DNA of 64,000 nt, taken from the NCBI RefSeq assembly GCF_015627105.1, contig NZ_VTDM01000016.1, positions 1 to 64,000 of the forward strand, given 5' to 3'. The DNA is from Acinetobacter baretiae. GTDB lineage: Bacteria > Pseudomonadota > Gammaproteobacteria > Pseudomonadales > Moraxellaceae. The position numbers were made by a program, and so were the translations under genes. This document shows, in pieces, positions 47,492-56,263 of the stretch. The notes beneath the pieces were generated by a model that did no database searches, was not told where the DNA came from, and worked only from the letters and a program-made list of their open reading frames with translations. Each line of letters opens with the position of its first letter. Position 1 is the first letter of the stretch.

Positions 47492-49702
47492 TTATTTTTT
47501 AGCTTTATAGTCATAGTTATAATTATAACCATAACTGTAGCCATAGCTGCCACCGCTTTGAATGTCGTTAAGCACCACACCGTGTATTGGGCTATTTGAG
47601 TTCGTAAAGCGGTTAATGGTTAGCTCGAGTTCTTTTTTACTGGTTTTGGCAAAACGTACCACCAATAAATTCACATCACTAAACTGCGAAACAATGGTTG
47701 CATCTGTTACCGCAAGCACAGGGGGTGTATCTATAATAATATGGTCATACTGTTCTTTGAGCTGTTCTAACATTTTTTCAAACAGCCCTGTATTGAGCAA
47801 CTCTGAAGGATGTGATGGATTTTTACCACGCCCTAAGAAGTCAAGCTTTTCTAAATCTGTAGATTGAATCGCCGTATTCATGTGTGATTTTTCTAGCAGC
47901 ACCTCTGCAAGTCCACTTTCATTTTCATCACTAAAATATTTATGAAGGTAACCACGGCGCATGTCGGCGTCTATGAGTAAAATACGGCTCCCACTTTGTG
48001 CCAAAATTGCAGCCAAATTGGCAGAAATAAAAGACTTCCCAACCGCTGGCGATGCACCAGAGATCATAATGACTTTATTTTCTGTTTTGGCCAAGGCAAA
48101 GTGAATTGCTGTACGTAAACTTCTTAAGCTTTCTATGGCAATATCATCGCTATCTTTAATAGCTAGTAAAGGAATATTCTTTTTCTTTTTTAATAGTTTA
48201 TCTTTAATAATTTGCTGTGGTGAACGGGGTACTGTGGCATATACTGGCAAATCAAATTCAGTTTCTATTTCTGTACTGTCTTTAATACCTGTGCGTAGTA
48301 AATTACGTACTAGTGCAATCATCACTCCAAAAAACAAACCAACAATCACAGATAAAGCCAAAATAATCATACTGCGTGGTTTAATCGATTTAATAGGTTC
48401 AATCGCAGTGTCGATAATACGTACATTACCAATTTCACCTGCTTTAGCAACACTCATGGTTTGATACGTGTTTAGTAAGCTGGTATACAATTCATTTTTT
48501 ACTTCCACTTCACGGTAGAGCTGTAAGTATTGGCGTTGTGTTTCTGGTAGTTTTTTCAAACTTCCATTCAATTCAGCAATTTTTTGATCTATGGCTGTAA
48601 TTTGTGCATTAATTTGCAAAAGCATTGGGTGTTCAGATGTGTATTTGGCCTGAAGTTCTGCTTGCTTTTCCTTTAATACTATTTTTTGGGTTTCTAAATC
48701 TACACTTTGCTTTAAATACAGTTGTGCTTCTTGGTTTACATCAACTGTATTATTTTTTTCACGAAAACGGTTAAATACTTTCTCTGCTGTATCTAGGTCT
48801 TCTTTTAACACAGGCAGTTGTTTATTTAAAAATGCCAATGTTTGTGCTTTTTGTGCAGAACTACTTTCAATATTTTGTTGTTTATAATTAATTAATACTC
48901 GATTCAAAGCATGAGTAATCAGTTGTTTATCTGTGCCTTGATACGTCAAACCAATAATATTGGTTTGTTTGCCTTTTTCTTGCGCAGAGTAGTTGGCTAA
49001 AAAGTTATTGGTTGCAGTGGTGACTGCATTTTTAGTAATAATATATTCGTCATTCACACGGCTTGGTGCATCAATTTCAATAGACCAAGCATCATCACCA
49101 TCACTTTTTTGCTGTACCGCTTTATTCAGTTGTCCTTTAAATACCACTTGTTCTGTTTTTTGATCTGTTAAAGTGTATGTATCTGTACTAAAGCTTAACA
49201 GTAACGGTTGGTCTAAAAAAGCCTGTGGTACATTCAACTTTTTAATGTCAAAACGAGCTTGGTCTTGGTAAACCCCTACCCCTTGGGCAGAATATTGAGT
49301 ATTAAATTTAAGTGGATTAAAAATTTTAGTTAAAAGAGAATTATTTTTAGGCACTACCACAATATCTAAATTGAGTTGTTGTATGGTACTGCCTAGTACT
49401 AAACGTGACTTTAAAATTTCTACTTCGCCATCAGCTATTTGTGAACCACCAAGGCCACCTGCACTCATAATTCCAGACAGCTCTTTACCAAGTAATGCAG
49501 AAGATGCACCGCTTTTATCTTCAACCTGTACCATTGCATCTACAGAATAAACTTTTGGTGTCACACGTAAGTACAACACTGCACATACTAATGCAATGAA
49601 AATACAAACAATAATTGCTTTCCACTGTGCAATTAAAGAGAAAAATAGCTCTTTTAAATCTATGGTTTCTTCTGGCTTTTGTGGTGTATATGTATAGCTC
49701 AT
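47492..49702 (-). CDS. wzc: Polysaccharide co-polymerase tyrosine kinase Wzc
   Basis: A 736-residue bacterial tyrosine autokinase that controls chain length and export. A Wzz-type N-terminus has one membrane helix near residues 28-46. A periplasmic coiled-coil region follows, then a second helix near 443-465 and the kinase domain. Walker A is GASPAVGKS at 549-557, Walker A' is ILLIDADMRRG and Walker B is IIIDTPPV. The C-terminus is a tyrosine cluster with seven Tyr in the last 20 residues, the usual autophosphorylation tail. It is dephosphorylated by Wzb, encoded 10 bases upstream. Confidence 0.96.
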   Translation of the reverse strand: MSYTYTPQKPEETIDLKELFFSLIAQWKAIIVCIFIALVCAVLYLRVTPKVYSVDAMVQVEDKSGASSALLGKELSGIMSAGGLGGSQIADGEVEILKSRLVLGSTIQQLNLDIVVVPKNNSLLTKIFNPLKFNTQYSAQGVGVYQDQARFDIKKLNVPQAFLDQPLLLSFSTDTYTLTDQKTEQVVFKGQLNKAVQQKSDGDDAWSIEIDAPSRVNDEYIITKNAVTTATNNFLANYSAQEKGKQTNIIGLTYQGTDKQLITHALNRVLINYKQQNIESSSAQKAQTLAFLNKQLPVLKEDLDTAEKVFNRFREKNNTVDVNQEAQLYLKQSVDLETQKIVLKEKQAELQAKYTSEHPMLLQINAQITAIDQKIAELNGSLKKLPETQRQYLQLYREVEVKNELYTSLLNTYQTMSVAKAGEIGNVRIIDTAIEPIKSIKPRSMIILALSVIVGLFFGVMIALVRNLLRTGIKDSTEIETEFDLPVYATVPRSPQQIIKDKLLKKKKNIPLLAIKDSDDIAIESLRSLRTAIHFALAKTENKVIMISGASPAVGKSFISANLAAILAQSGSRILLIDADMRRGYLHKYFSDENESGLAEVLLEKSHMNTAIQSTDLEKLDFLGRGKNPSHPSELLNTGLFEKMLEQLKEQYDHIIIDTPPVLAVTDATIVSQFSDVNLLVVRFAKTSKKELELTINRFTNSNSPIHGVVLNDIQSGGSYGYSYGYNYNYDYKAKK

Positions 49703-49712
49703 AGCGTCCGCA

Positions 49713-50147
49713 TCAATTTGTTAAATTTTTATTCCAATCTGCAACACATGCTGTAATAAGGTCACATGCCTCATCAAAAACATATTGCTCTTTTTTAAAT
49801 GGGTCAGCAATATTTTTATCTTGCCAATGCCCTAAACGGAAAGTTTTTCCTTTTGCCATGGGCCACGTTTGTTCAACATGTTTTTGCTGACGTTGGCTCA
49901 TGACTAAAATTAAGTCTGCACCCAAAACAAGCTGTGTATTGAGTTGTCTTGCACGATGCGCAGATAAATCAAGTTCTAATCGTTTTGCGGTGTGTTGTGC
50001 TTTTTCATCTGCAGGGTAGTCGACTAACGCTGAAATCCCTGCAGACGACACATTTAAATGAGGACATTGTTTTTTCAGTAAATATTCCCCTATTGGGCTA
50101 CGGCAAATATTACCAATACACACCACCAATACGTTTTTGATTTGCAT
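49713..50147 (-). CDS. wzb: Low-molecular-weight protein tyrosine phosphatase Wzb
   Basis: A 144-residue phosphatase that acts on the tyrosine tail of Wzc. The P-loop is C10-IGNIC-R16-S, the nucleophile being Cys10 and the binding residue Arg16. The general-acid Asp lies in the DPF motif near residue 117. It follows wza with a one-base gap and precedes wzc by 10 bases. Confidence 0.96.
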   Translation of the reverse strand: MQIKNVLVVCIGNICRSPIGEYLLKKQCPHLNVSSAGISALVDYPADEKAQHTAKRLELDLSAHRARQLNTQLVLGADLILVMSQRQQKHVEQTWPMAKGKTFRLGHWQDKNIADPFKKEQYVFDEACDLITACVADWNKNLTN

Positions 50148-50148
50148 G

Positions 50149-51258
50149 TTACTTCCCTAACTGATCAATCGTGTAAAGTGTGCTAGAGAATGGAATAATT
50201 TGGTTCACGATACGTTGCCAACGTGTTAGACCAGTTGCATCAACATAAACCACGTCATTGCGTTGCATAACAAACTGATTCGCGAGCCCGAAGTCCCCAA
50301 TATTAGATAAATTCATTTGATAAATCGTAGTTTGTTTATCTTTCACATCACTACGAACCACATAAATTTTTCTTGCACTTGCAGATGTAGCGTCTACACC
50401 AAGACCTTCACCAAGTACATCAGATAAGGTCATTCCTTGGTCACGCATAGCCAAAGCTTGGTTTTTACCTGCCTCACCCATCAGGTAAATTTTGTTGTCT
50501 GTTTTAGAGTTAACATAAATGGTGTCATTTGGCTGTATAAGTAATTTATTGAGTGAATAACCCAATTTTTCTAATGCTACAGTATTTAAGTTATAGCTTT
50601 GGCCTTGGCGAACCAATACAACTGATGTGGTGTCGCCCGTTGTAGTTACACCACCTGCAAGCCCTAAGGCCGCATACACATTAACAGGTTGATCTGTTAA
50701 ATAAAATTGCCCACCTTTTTGCACATTGCCTTGTACAGAATAGCGTTTTCCTTGATATGCAATAACACGCACCACCACGTCTGGACTTTTTAAGTAACGT
50801 GCAAAAAGTTGGCGTACTTCTTTATTAATTTGCGGGAGTGTTTTACCTTGGGCCAAGTAACGCCCCACAAGAGGAAGCTGAATATAACCCTCTTGGTCTA
50901 TAGGGTAACCATATGCCTGTACACTTTGCTCATTAGTGGTCGATACTATAGGTGGCGAAATTTCTGGGTAATTCCAAAGCTGTATAGAAAGAACATCGCC
51001 AGAGGCTAATTTATAAATTTGTTGTTGTGTATTAAATAAAGCGGCGTAGTTAGTTACATTTTCACTTTTTATTGCGGGCATATTTGCAATAGTACTTTGA
51101 TTTAATGGTACAACGTTAACCGTTGAACCTAAATCAGTTTTATATTCGCCTTGCGCAGGTAAATTGTATGTTTGTAACCCAGACACCAATGCACAGCTCG
51201 TGACATTTATGCTTAAAAAACCAACCAGAAGTATTTTAGAGTAATTCACTTTTATCAC
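50149..51258 (-). CDS. wza: Outer-membrane polysaccharide export lipoprotein Wza
   Basis: A 369-residue export channel subunit. The signal peptide ends at the lipobox INVTSC, with Cys22 as the lipidated residue. Poly_export (YKLASGDVLSIQLWNYPEIS) and SLBB-type domains (YSVQGNVQKGGQFYL and IYLMGEAGKNQAL) follow, and the C-terminus has the helix that spans the outer membrane as an octamer. First gene of the minus-strand capsule operon. Confidence 0.96.
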   Translation of the reverse strand: MIKVNYSKILLVGFLSINVTSCALVSGLQTYNLPAQGEYKTDLGSTVNVVPLNQSTIANMPAIKSENVTNYAALFNTQQQIYKLASGDVLSIQLWNYPEISPPIVSTTNEQSVQAYGYPIDQEGYIQLPLVGRYLAQGKTLPQINKEVRQLFARYLKSPDVVVRVIAYQGKRYSVQGNVQKGGQFYLTDQPVNVYAALGLAGGVTTTGDTTSVVLVRQGQSYNLNTVALEKLGYSLNKLLIQPNDTIYVNSKTDNKIYLMGEAGKNQALAMRDQGMTLSDVLGEGLGVDATSASARKIYVVRSDVKDKQTTIYQMNLSNIGDFGLANQFVMQRNDVVYVDATGLTRWQRIVNQIIPFSSTLYTIDQLGK

Positions 51259-51457
51259 TTGAGTCTAGACACTGTAATATATGTTATTTGACTTATAATA
51301 ATCTAATTTTCCCATATTCCAAGCACTCAGATGTAATTTCTTTATTTTTTATAAAAATCGAGGGTTTAAATACCAACATAAGTATAAAACAGACTAAAAA
51401 ATTACAATATATCATTTAGTATAAAACTTTGATATTCAAATAGATTTAATTTTGCGA

Positions 51458-52228
51458 CTATTTTCTACCCATCAGTTGCTTTGTTTTTTTATGTAACATA
51501 TATAACACACTGCTCATCGTCAAACCGAGCAATGCACCTTTAAAAAAACTCACCAAGGCATCACCAATAGTATGGTAAGGGTCAATTTTCAAACGTGGCC
51601 AATTTAATGTATTTGCACCTTGCAACCACACTTCTATGAAACCCAATGCACACATCAACACAACAATAAGAGCGATTGCCACTATATGAATCGACATTCT
51701 ATGTACGCGGTGTTGTTTTGCATAACTCCATACCATATAAGCAAGAATTGGTAATGGAATCGCTGAACTTAATAACTGTAAAAGCATATGTACAGAAATA
51801 AAGTGTCCCAATATATTTATTTTTTTTGAAAGCTCATCATAAAAAAGCAGTGTTCGTGCATCTGCATGGGTAAAACCATCCCACAATAAATGCGTTACCG
51901 TACCCAACATAATTGCAAGCACCATCATCAACATAAAAAATACTTTTTTACGCCATGTCGGTAATCTAATCGGATCATTCAATGCAAAAACACGATAAAG
52001 CATAGGTCGATAAAACACATACCATAATACTGTAAAAAATAACCCTACCCATAAATTTGGCTGAATAATAGCCGACCATTGATGACTGGCATTATTGTTA
52101 TTTTGGACAAAAAATCGGATTAAATCGGGTGCCATACAACCTACAGCTAATGCAGCAATAGGTAGCTTATGTTTACTTAATCGAGCCAATGGCGGTGCAA
52201 GTACAGCATGAGAAATAGTAAATGGCAA
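51458..52228 (-). CDS. DUF4184 family membrane protein
   Basis: A 256-residue integral membrane protein. The start MPFTISHAVLAPPLARL and the GCMAPDLIRFF and THLLWDGFTH blocks are diagnostic of DUF4184. These contain His and Asp residues reminiscent of the metal-dependent membrane hydrolase LexA-YdjM type family, but no function is established. About six membrane helices are visible. It lies upstream of the capsule operon, 199 bases from wza, and is probably transcribed separately. Confidence 0.82.
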   Translation of the reverse strand: MPFTISHAVLAPPLARLSKHKLPIAALAVGCMAPDLIRFFVQNNNNASHQWSAIIQPNLWVGLFFTVLWYVFYRPMLYRVFALNDPIRLPTWRKKVFFMLMMVLAIMLGTVTHLLWDGFTHADARTLLFYDELSKKINILGHFISVHMLLQLLSSAIPLPILAYMVWSYAKQHRVHRMSIHIVAIALIVVLMCALGFIEVWLQGANTLNWPRLKIDPYHTIGDALVSFFKGALLGLTMSSVLYMLHKKTKQLMGRK

Positions 52229-52364
52229 AATAATGTCCCTATATAAGCAATGGTTTGTAGCATACTTGTATTCAATTCGCTTTTATTTTTAAGCTATTTT
52301 AAGTTTTGTACTCTAAGATCAATTCCTGTTGGCAAAATGTAACAAACGTACTTAGAGAGTAACT

Positions 52365-52958
52365 ATGATTTACAGTGACTACAGCATACAAGATTTAGAC
52401 TATACAACAACACGCGTTGCACATTATTCCAATGCCACAACTCCCATGACAAAAAATGCTTTTTCTATAGATGACTATATACAAAAACAACTGGCGAAAA
52501 AGAAAGCAAAAAATAGCTTATCAGATACATATAGCAATATTTACAAGCATTTAAATGATGTCATTATTAAACAAACAGATCAGATGAATCAGCTTTTTGA
52601 TTTAACAAAATTTACTGACCGATTAAAACATATTTCGGCACGAGTCAGCTCAGCACGCTGTGCTCGTAGTATTCGTACTGCTCTTGAAAATGCAGGGGCA
52701 CAAATTGGTGAACACCCTGTAGCTGCATCTGATTGGGGGCAAACCTTAGAAAAAATTGGTTATAAAAAAATTGATCCTGCTTTTGACCAACCTGTTGAGG
52801 GTGACATTTACATTATTCAACGCACACGGCGTCATACCTATGGTCACATAGCAGGCTACACAGGTACTCAATGGGTCTCTGACTATAAACAACCTTCATA
52901 TGACGTATATCATGACCCTGAAGCAACGTATGCATATTATCGTGTAGGTTCATCTTGA
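52365..52958 (+). CDS. CHAP/NlpC-P60-like putative peptidoglycan amidase
   Basis: A 197-residue protein without a signal peptide. Residues ~1-100 are charged and mostly helical. Residues ~105-190 look like a papain-fold amidase: SARCARSIRTALENAG offers the catalytic Cys, PVEGDIYIIQR matches the pre-His strand, and YGHIAGYTGTQWVSDYKQ offers the catalytic His. The layout resembles type VI secretion amidase effectors, which also lack signal peptides, but I see no immunity gene or T6SS gene here. The stop codon lies in an IS200/IS605 end (TTGACAT), so the native C-terminus may have been cut. Medium confidence in fold, low in role. Confidence 0.62.
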   Translation: MIYSDYSIQDLDYTTTRVAHYSNATTPMTKNAFSIDDYIQKQLAKKKAKNSLSDTYSNIYKHLNDVIIKQTDQMNQLFDLTKFTDRLKHISARVSSARCARSIRTALENAGAQIGEHPVAASDWGQTLEKIGYKKIDPAFDQPVEGDIYIIQRTRRHTYGHIAGYTGTQWVSDYKQPSYDVYHDPEATYAYYRVGSS

Positions 52959-53140
52959 CATACTCCCACTACTAACCTAACGGTATAGTGGGGGAATCTT
53001 TGCGACCTGTACAAACCAATGTTTGCACCTTTCGACATTGCACTTGCACCGACAAGTATCGCAATGCAAAAACGTCTACACGCTAGTGCAACTGCAAAAT
53101 TTCACCTCGTCTTTGACAATGCCATACATCGGGCAACATT
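52955..53140 (-). mobile_element. Probable IS200/IS605 right-end remnant
   Basis: TTGACATACTCCC at 52955-52967 parallels TTGACATCCTCCCC at the end of the IS605-type element at 57041. An imperfect hairpin (TCCCACTA with TAGTGGGG) follows, then about 150 bases without a gene and with tnpB-3'-end-like character. No transposase reading frame survives. Read on the minus strand it would end in ATGTCAA, the expected right-end sequence. Confidence 0.5.
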
Positions 53141-53143
53141 TTC

Positions 53144-53635
53144 TTAAACCGTATCTTGATGTCCAACTTGATGATATGCCCGATTAAAATATACCAAGCC
53201 AGCTTTCGCACTATTTTGTTGAATAGCAACAACCGTACACATAAATACAGCGTGTGTACCAATTTCTTGAATCTGATCAATTTTACAATCAAAGCTCACT
53301 AGTGTTTCCGCTAAAACTGGAGCACCTGTCACTAATGTAGACCAATCACCGTGCTCAAACCGTTCTTTTGAGCTGAGTTTTGAAGCAAATACTTGAGAAA
53401 TCTGTTGTTGATGTGCAGCCAATACATTAACCGTCAAAATTTTACTGTCTACAAAGTGTTCGTATGAGCGCGACGATGTATTCATACAGACCAATAGTGT
53501 ACCCGGTGTATCTGTCACACTACACACAGCAGATGCTGTAAAACCATGATGGCCAGAGATCCCTGTGGTTGTAATCACGTTGACTGCACTTGTTAATAAA
53601 GACATTGCATTTCTAAAGTCGATAGCTTCAACCAT
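53144..53635 (-). CDS. Flavin reductase family (HpaC-like) FMN-binding protein
   Basis: A 163-residue NAD(P)H-flavin oxidoreductase-type protein with a split-barrel fold. The start MVEAIDFRNAM is chosen because GGAAG lies 10 bases upstream. Family blocks are VITTTGISGHHGFTASAVCSVTDTPGTLLVCMN over two stretches, LTVNVLAAHQQ and the late HAVFMCTVVAIQ. Such proteins provide reduced flavin to oxygenases. It lies downstream of mesD on the same strand after a probable terminator, so it may be partly co-expressed with the oxygen-dependent MesX/MesD system. Confidence 0.87.
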   Translation of the reverse strand: MVEAIDFRNAMSLLTSAVNVITTTGISGHHGFTASAVCSVTDTPGTLLVCMNTSSRSYEHFVDSKILTVNVLAAHQQQISQVFASKLSSKERFEHGDWSTLVTGAPVLAETLVSFDCKIDQIQEIGTHAVFMCTVVAIQQNSAKAGLVYFNRAYHQVGHQDTV

Positions 53636-53735
53636 AAGGTTCTTCCTTGCTTCACACTGTATTTCAATCATACGATAAGATGATTTAAAATATAAAAATC
53701 AATAAAAAAAGCAGACTACATATTTATTTTTAGCT

Positions 53736-53772
53736 GAAAAAATTACTGCTTTATTGACGTTAAAACAGTAAT
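53736..53772 (-). terminator. Probable terminator of the mesX-mesD transcript
   Basis: On the minus strand ATTACTG and CAGTAAT form a 7-bp stem with a 17-base loop followed immediately by TTTTTTC. It lies 23 bases after the mesD stop. Confidence 0.6.
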
Positions 53773-53794
53773 TTAATCCATTTAAGTTAAATCA

Positions 53795-54829
53795 TTAAAG
53801 ACCAAGAAGCTCTTTACGCACAATATCAGCACCTGCAGTTAATGCATTTAACTTACCTCGAGCAACAGAACGAGGTAAAGGAGCCATACCACAGTTGGTA
53901 CATGGATAAAGTTTGTCTGCATCTACAAACTGTAGTGCTTTACGTAGTGTATTTGCGACTTCCTCTGGCGTTTCAATTTGATGATTAGCGACATCAATTG
54001 CACCAACCATGACTTTTTTACCACGAATCAGTTCAAGTAAATCCATAGGTACATGCGAGTTGTGACATTCTAGCGAAATAATATCAATACTAGATGTTTG
54101 CAATTTTGGAAAAGCCTCTTCATATTGACGCCATTCTGAACCTAATGTTTTTTTCCAATCTGTATTGGCTTGAATACCATAACCATAACAAATATGTACT
54201 GCTGTTTCACACTTTAAACCTTCAATGGCTCGTTCTAATGTGGCAATACCCCAGTCATTAACTTCATCAAAAAACACGTTAAAGGCAGGTTCATCAAATT
54301 GAATAATATCAACGCCTGCAGCCTCTAACTCTCTGGCTTCTTGGTTCAAAATTTTAGCAAATTCCCAAGCCAATTTTTCACGGCTTTTATAATGATTGTC
54401 ATATAACGTGTCAATCATTGTCATTGGGCCAGGAAGTGCCCATTTAATCGGTTGGTCTGTTTGCTGGCGCAGAAATTTTGCATCTTCAACAAATACTGGT
54501 TTTTGGCGTGCGACTGCACCCACCACTGTTGGAACACTGGCATCATACCGATCTCGAATTTTAACTGTTTCACGTTTTTCGAAATCTACACCACTTAAAT
54601 GCTCAATAAATGTGGTGACAAAATGCTGGCGTGACTGCTCACCATCACTCACAATATCAATACCAGCAAGTTGTTGTTCTTGCAGTGATACACGCAAAGC
54701 ATCTTGCTTACCCTCAATCAGCTCTTGCCCATCTAACTTCCATGGTGACCAGAGCTTTTCAGGTTGTGCAAGCCAAGATGGTTTTGGTAAACTGCCTGCA
54801 GTTGAGGTTGGTAATAATTTTTTCATCAT
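53795..54829 (-). CDS. mesD: Core methionine synthase MesD (MetE C-terminal domain family)
   Basis: A ~344-residue protein corresponding only to the catalytic C-terminal barrel of cobalamin-independent methionine synthase. PTSTAGSLPKPSWL forms the start, and the zinc ligands are expected in VHICYGYG (His-x-Cys), the ECHNSH strand and the late PCTNCGM (Cys). It lacks the folate-binding N-terminal half of MetE. The MesD branch occurs in aerobic bacteria next to DUF1852 (MesX), and published genetics show it needs MesX and oxygen rather than methyl-folate or cobalamin. Here mesX lies 19 bases upstream on the same strand. The start is chosen at the ATG pair before KKLLPTS. Confidence 0.9.
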   Translation of the reverse strand: MMKKLLPTSTAGSLPKPSWLAQPEKLWSPWKLDGQELIEGKQDALRVSLQEQQLAGIDIVSDGEQSRQHFVTTFIEHLSGVDFEKRETVKIRDRYDASVPTVVGAVARQKPVFVEDAKFLRQQTDQPIKWALPGPMTMIDTLYDNHYKSREKLAWEFAKILNQEARELEAAGVDIIQFDEPAFNVFFDEVNDWGIATLERAIEGLKCETAVHICYGYGIQANTDWKKTLGSEWRQYEEAFPKLQTSSIDIISLECHNSHVPMDLLELIRGKKVMVGAIDVANHQIETPEEVANTLRKALQFVDADKLYPCTNCGMAPLPRSVARGKLNALTAGADIVRKELLGL

Positions 54830-54848
54830 AAACTCATCACACCTATTT

Positions 54849-55838
54849 TTAATTTGTCGATTCAACAGCGTAGCCTGTTGCCCATGTTTCAAGAATATCT
54901 TGGTATGGTTTAATAAATTGCGCTTCTGTAAACTTACCTTGCTTCACTGCCAATTGGCTACGCTCTTCTCTGTCATATACAATTTGAGTCAATGAATAAT
55001 CTTGATAGTTCAAACTTGGTTGGTAATATTGCCCTGCAGCTGCATTTGCATTATAAATTTCAGGACGGTAGATTCTTTGGAAGGTTTCCATGGTACTAAT
55101 CGTACTGATTAACTCAAGGTTACTGTAATCACTCAGCAAATCTCCGCGGAAATAAAATGCCAAAGGTGCAACACTATTTTTTGGCATAAAATAACGTACT
55201 TCTAAGCCCATTTTTGCAAAATATTCATCTGTTAACGAATATGCATCTTGTTTATATTCAACACCCAAAATAGGATGTTCATTGGTTGTACGTTGGTATG
55301 TTTTTGTGGTTGAAACACTCAAACAAATAACAGGTTGTTTATTAAAATTCTCTGTATACACATTTGAATTTACAAACGATTGAAATATTTTTCCGTGTAA
55401 AACACCATAGTTTTTTGGCACACTAAATTGTGTTTGGTTTTTATTATGCTCAGGTAGCAGTACGCTAAAATCATAGTCTCTCACGTAAGAAGAAAAGTTA
55501 TTGCCTACAATTCCTTCTATACGTTGGTTTTTCTGGCGATCCACAATATGTGTTTTGAGTATTTCTATAGTAGGGAAAGTTTTTCCATTGCCTTCAACAT
55601 CAATATCTACCGAAACAATTTCAAGTTCGAGCTCATAACGATCTCCATGTGGGTTGTCCCAATGTGCCAAGTCATTAAAGCGATTATTCATCATCTTAAG
55701 CGTATTACGTAAGTTTTCTTGACGACTTTCACCTCGTGCCAAATTCGCAAAATTTGTTGTTGTGCGAGTATTGCTTGAAGGCAAATAATTTTCATCGAAA
55801 CGAATGCTTTTAACTGTAAATGTAAACGCTGTGTTCAT
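54849..55838 (-). CDS. mesX: MesX (DUF1852), partner of MesD
   Basis: A 329-residue DUF1852 protein; the ATG giving MNTAFTFTVKSIRF is preferred over an upstream GTG. Characteristic blocks are NFANLARGESRQENLRNTLKMM over two stretches, HWDNPHGDRYELELEIVSVDI and the C-terminal PYQDILETWATGYAVES. MesX is required together with oxygen for MesD-dependent methionine synthesis; its reaction and the methyl donor are not known. The gene directly precedes mesD, and a structured leader lies upstream of it. Confidence 0.92.
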   Translation of the reverse strand: MNTAFTFTVKSIRFDENYLPSSNTRTTTNFANLARGESRQENLRNTLKMMNNRFNDLAHWDNPHGDRYELELEIVSVDIDVEGNGKTFPTIEILKTHIVDRQKNQRIEGIVGNNFSSYVRDYDFSVLLPEHNKNQTQFSVPKNYGVLHGKIFQSFVNSNVYTENFNKQPVICLSVSTTKTYQRTTNEHPILGVEYKQDAYSLTDEYFAKMGLEVRYFMPKNSVAPLAFYFRGDLLSDYSNLELISTISTMETFQRIYRPEIYNANAAAGQYYQPSLNYQDYSLTQIVYDREERSQLAVKQGKFTEAQFIKPYQDILETWATGYAVESTN

Positions 55839-56263
55839 GTGATTTGGCACCCTAATTCTTAAGATAAAACCTGAAATTCTTTTGCTCTTGCTACATAACC
55901 CATCAGATTTTCGATGGCTAAGAGCGTAGTATGATTTATACCTGAATCACTGCATGAATAAAAATGATTTTATTTCACAAAAACATGATCAAATTTCATG
56001 TTTTTGGTTTTTTGCTTAAAATTATGAGCAATATCATGGCATTTGAAATAAATTCTCTATATTTTTTAAATTTAAAACACCTAGTTATATTTTAAAAATT
56101 AAATAAAATCAAAATCTTATTTTTATCTTTTTATAACCATGTAAGCCTTATACAGCACCTAGCAATCAAATCATAGAAAATCTCTGTACACAGAGATTAA
56201 ATCATAAAACATACGATATTTTTTCAAATTATTTTTAAACCAAAATTTCATATAAGTGCAATA
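55839..56263. promoter_or_regulatory. mesX upstream region with structured leader
   Basis: The 425 bases between the racemase stop and the mesX start contain no gene. The part next to mesX holds a nested hairpin (55884-55925) and, beyond it, TATAAA/CATACT promoter-like elements near 55930-55945 on the minus strand. The stretch 55950-56263 is AT-rich, with nothing recognised. Confidence 0.45.
55884..55925 (-). ncRNA. Nested-stem leader element upstream of mesX
   Basis: On the minus strand GCTCTT pairs with AAGAGC (6 bp), enclosing an inner CCATC/GATGG stem. It would lie at or near the 5' end of the mesX mRNA, about 45-90 bases before the ATG. It does not match a riboswitch class I can name, and it lacks a T-run, so it is not a simple terminator. 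Its position before a methionine synthesis gene makes a regulatory RNA possible. Confidence 0.35.

Noticed and set aside
54396-54995. 199-codon plus-strand frame opposite mesD and mesX
   Set aside because: Shadow of two strongly supported genes on the other strand, rich in Ser/Cys as expected for an antisense frame.
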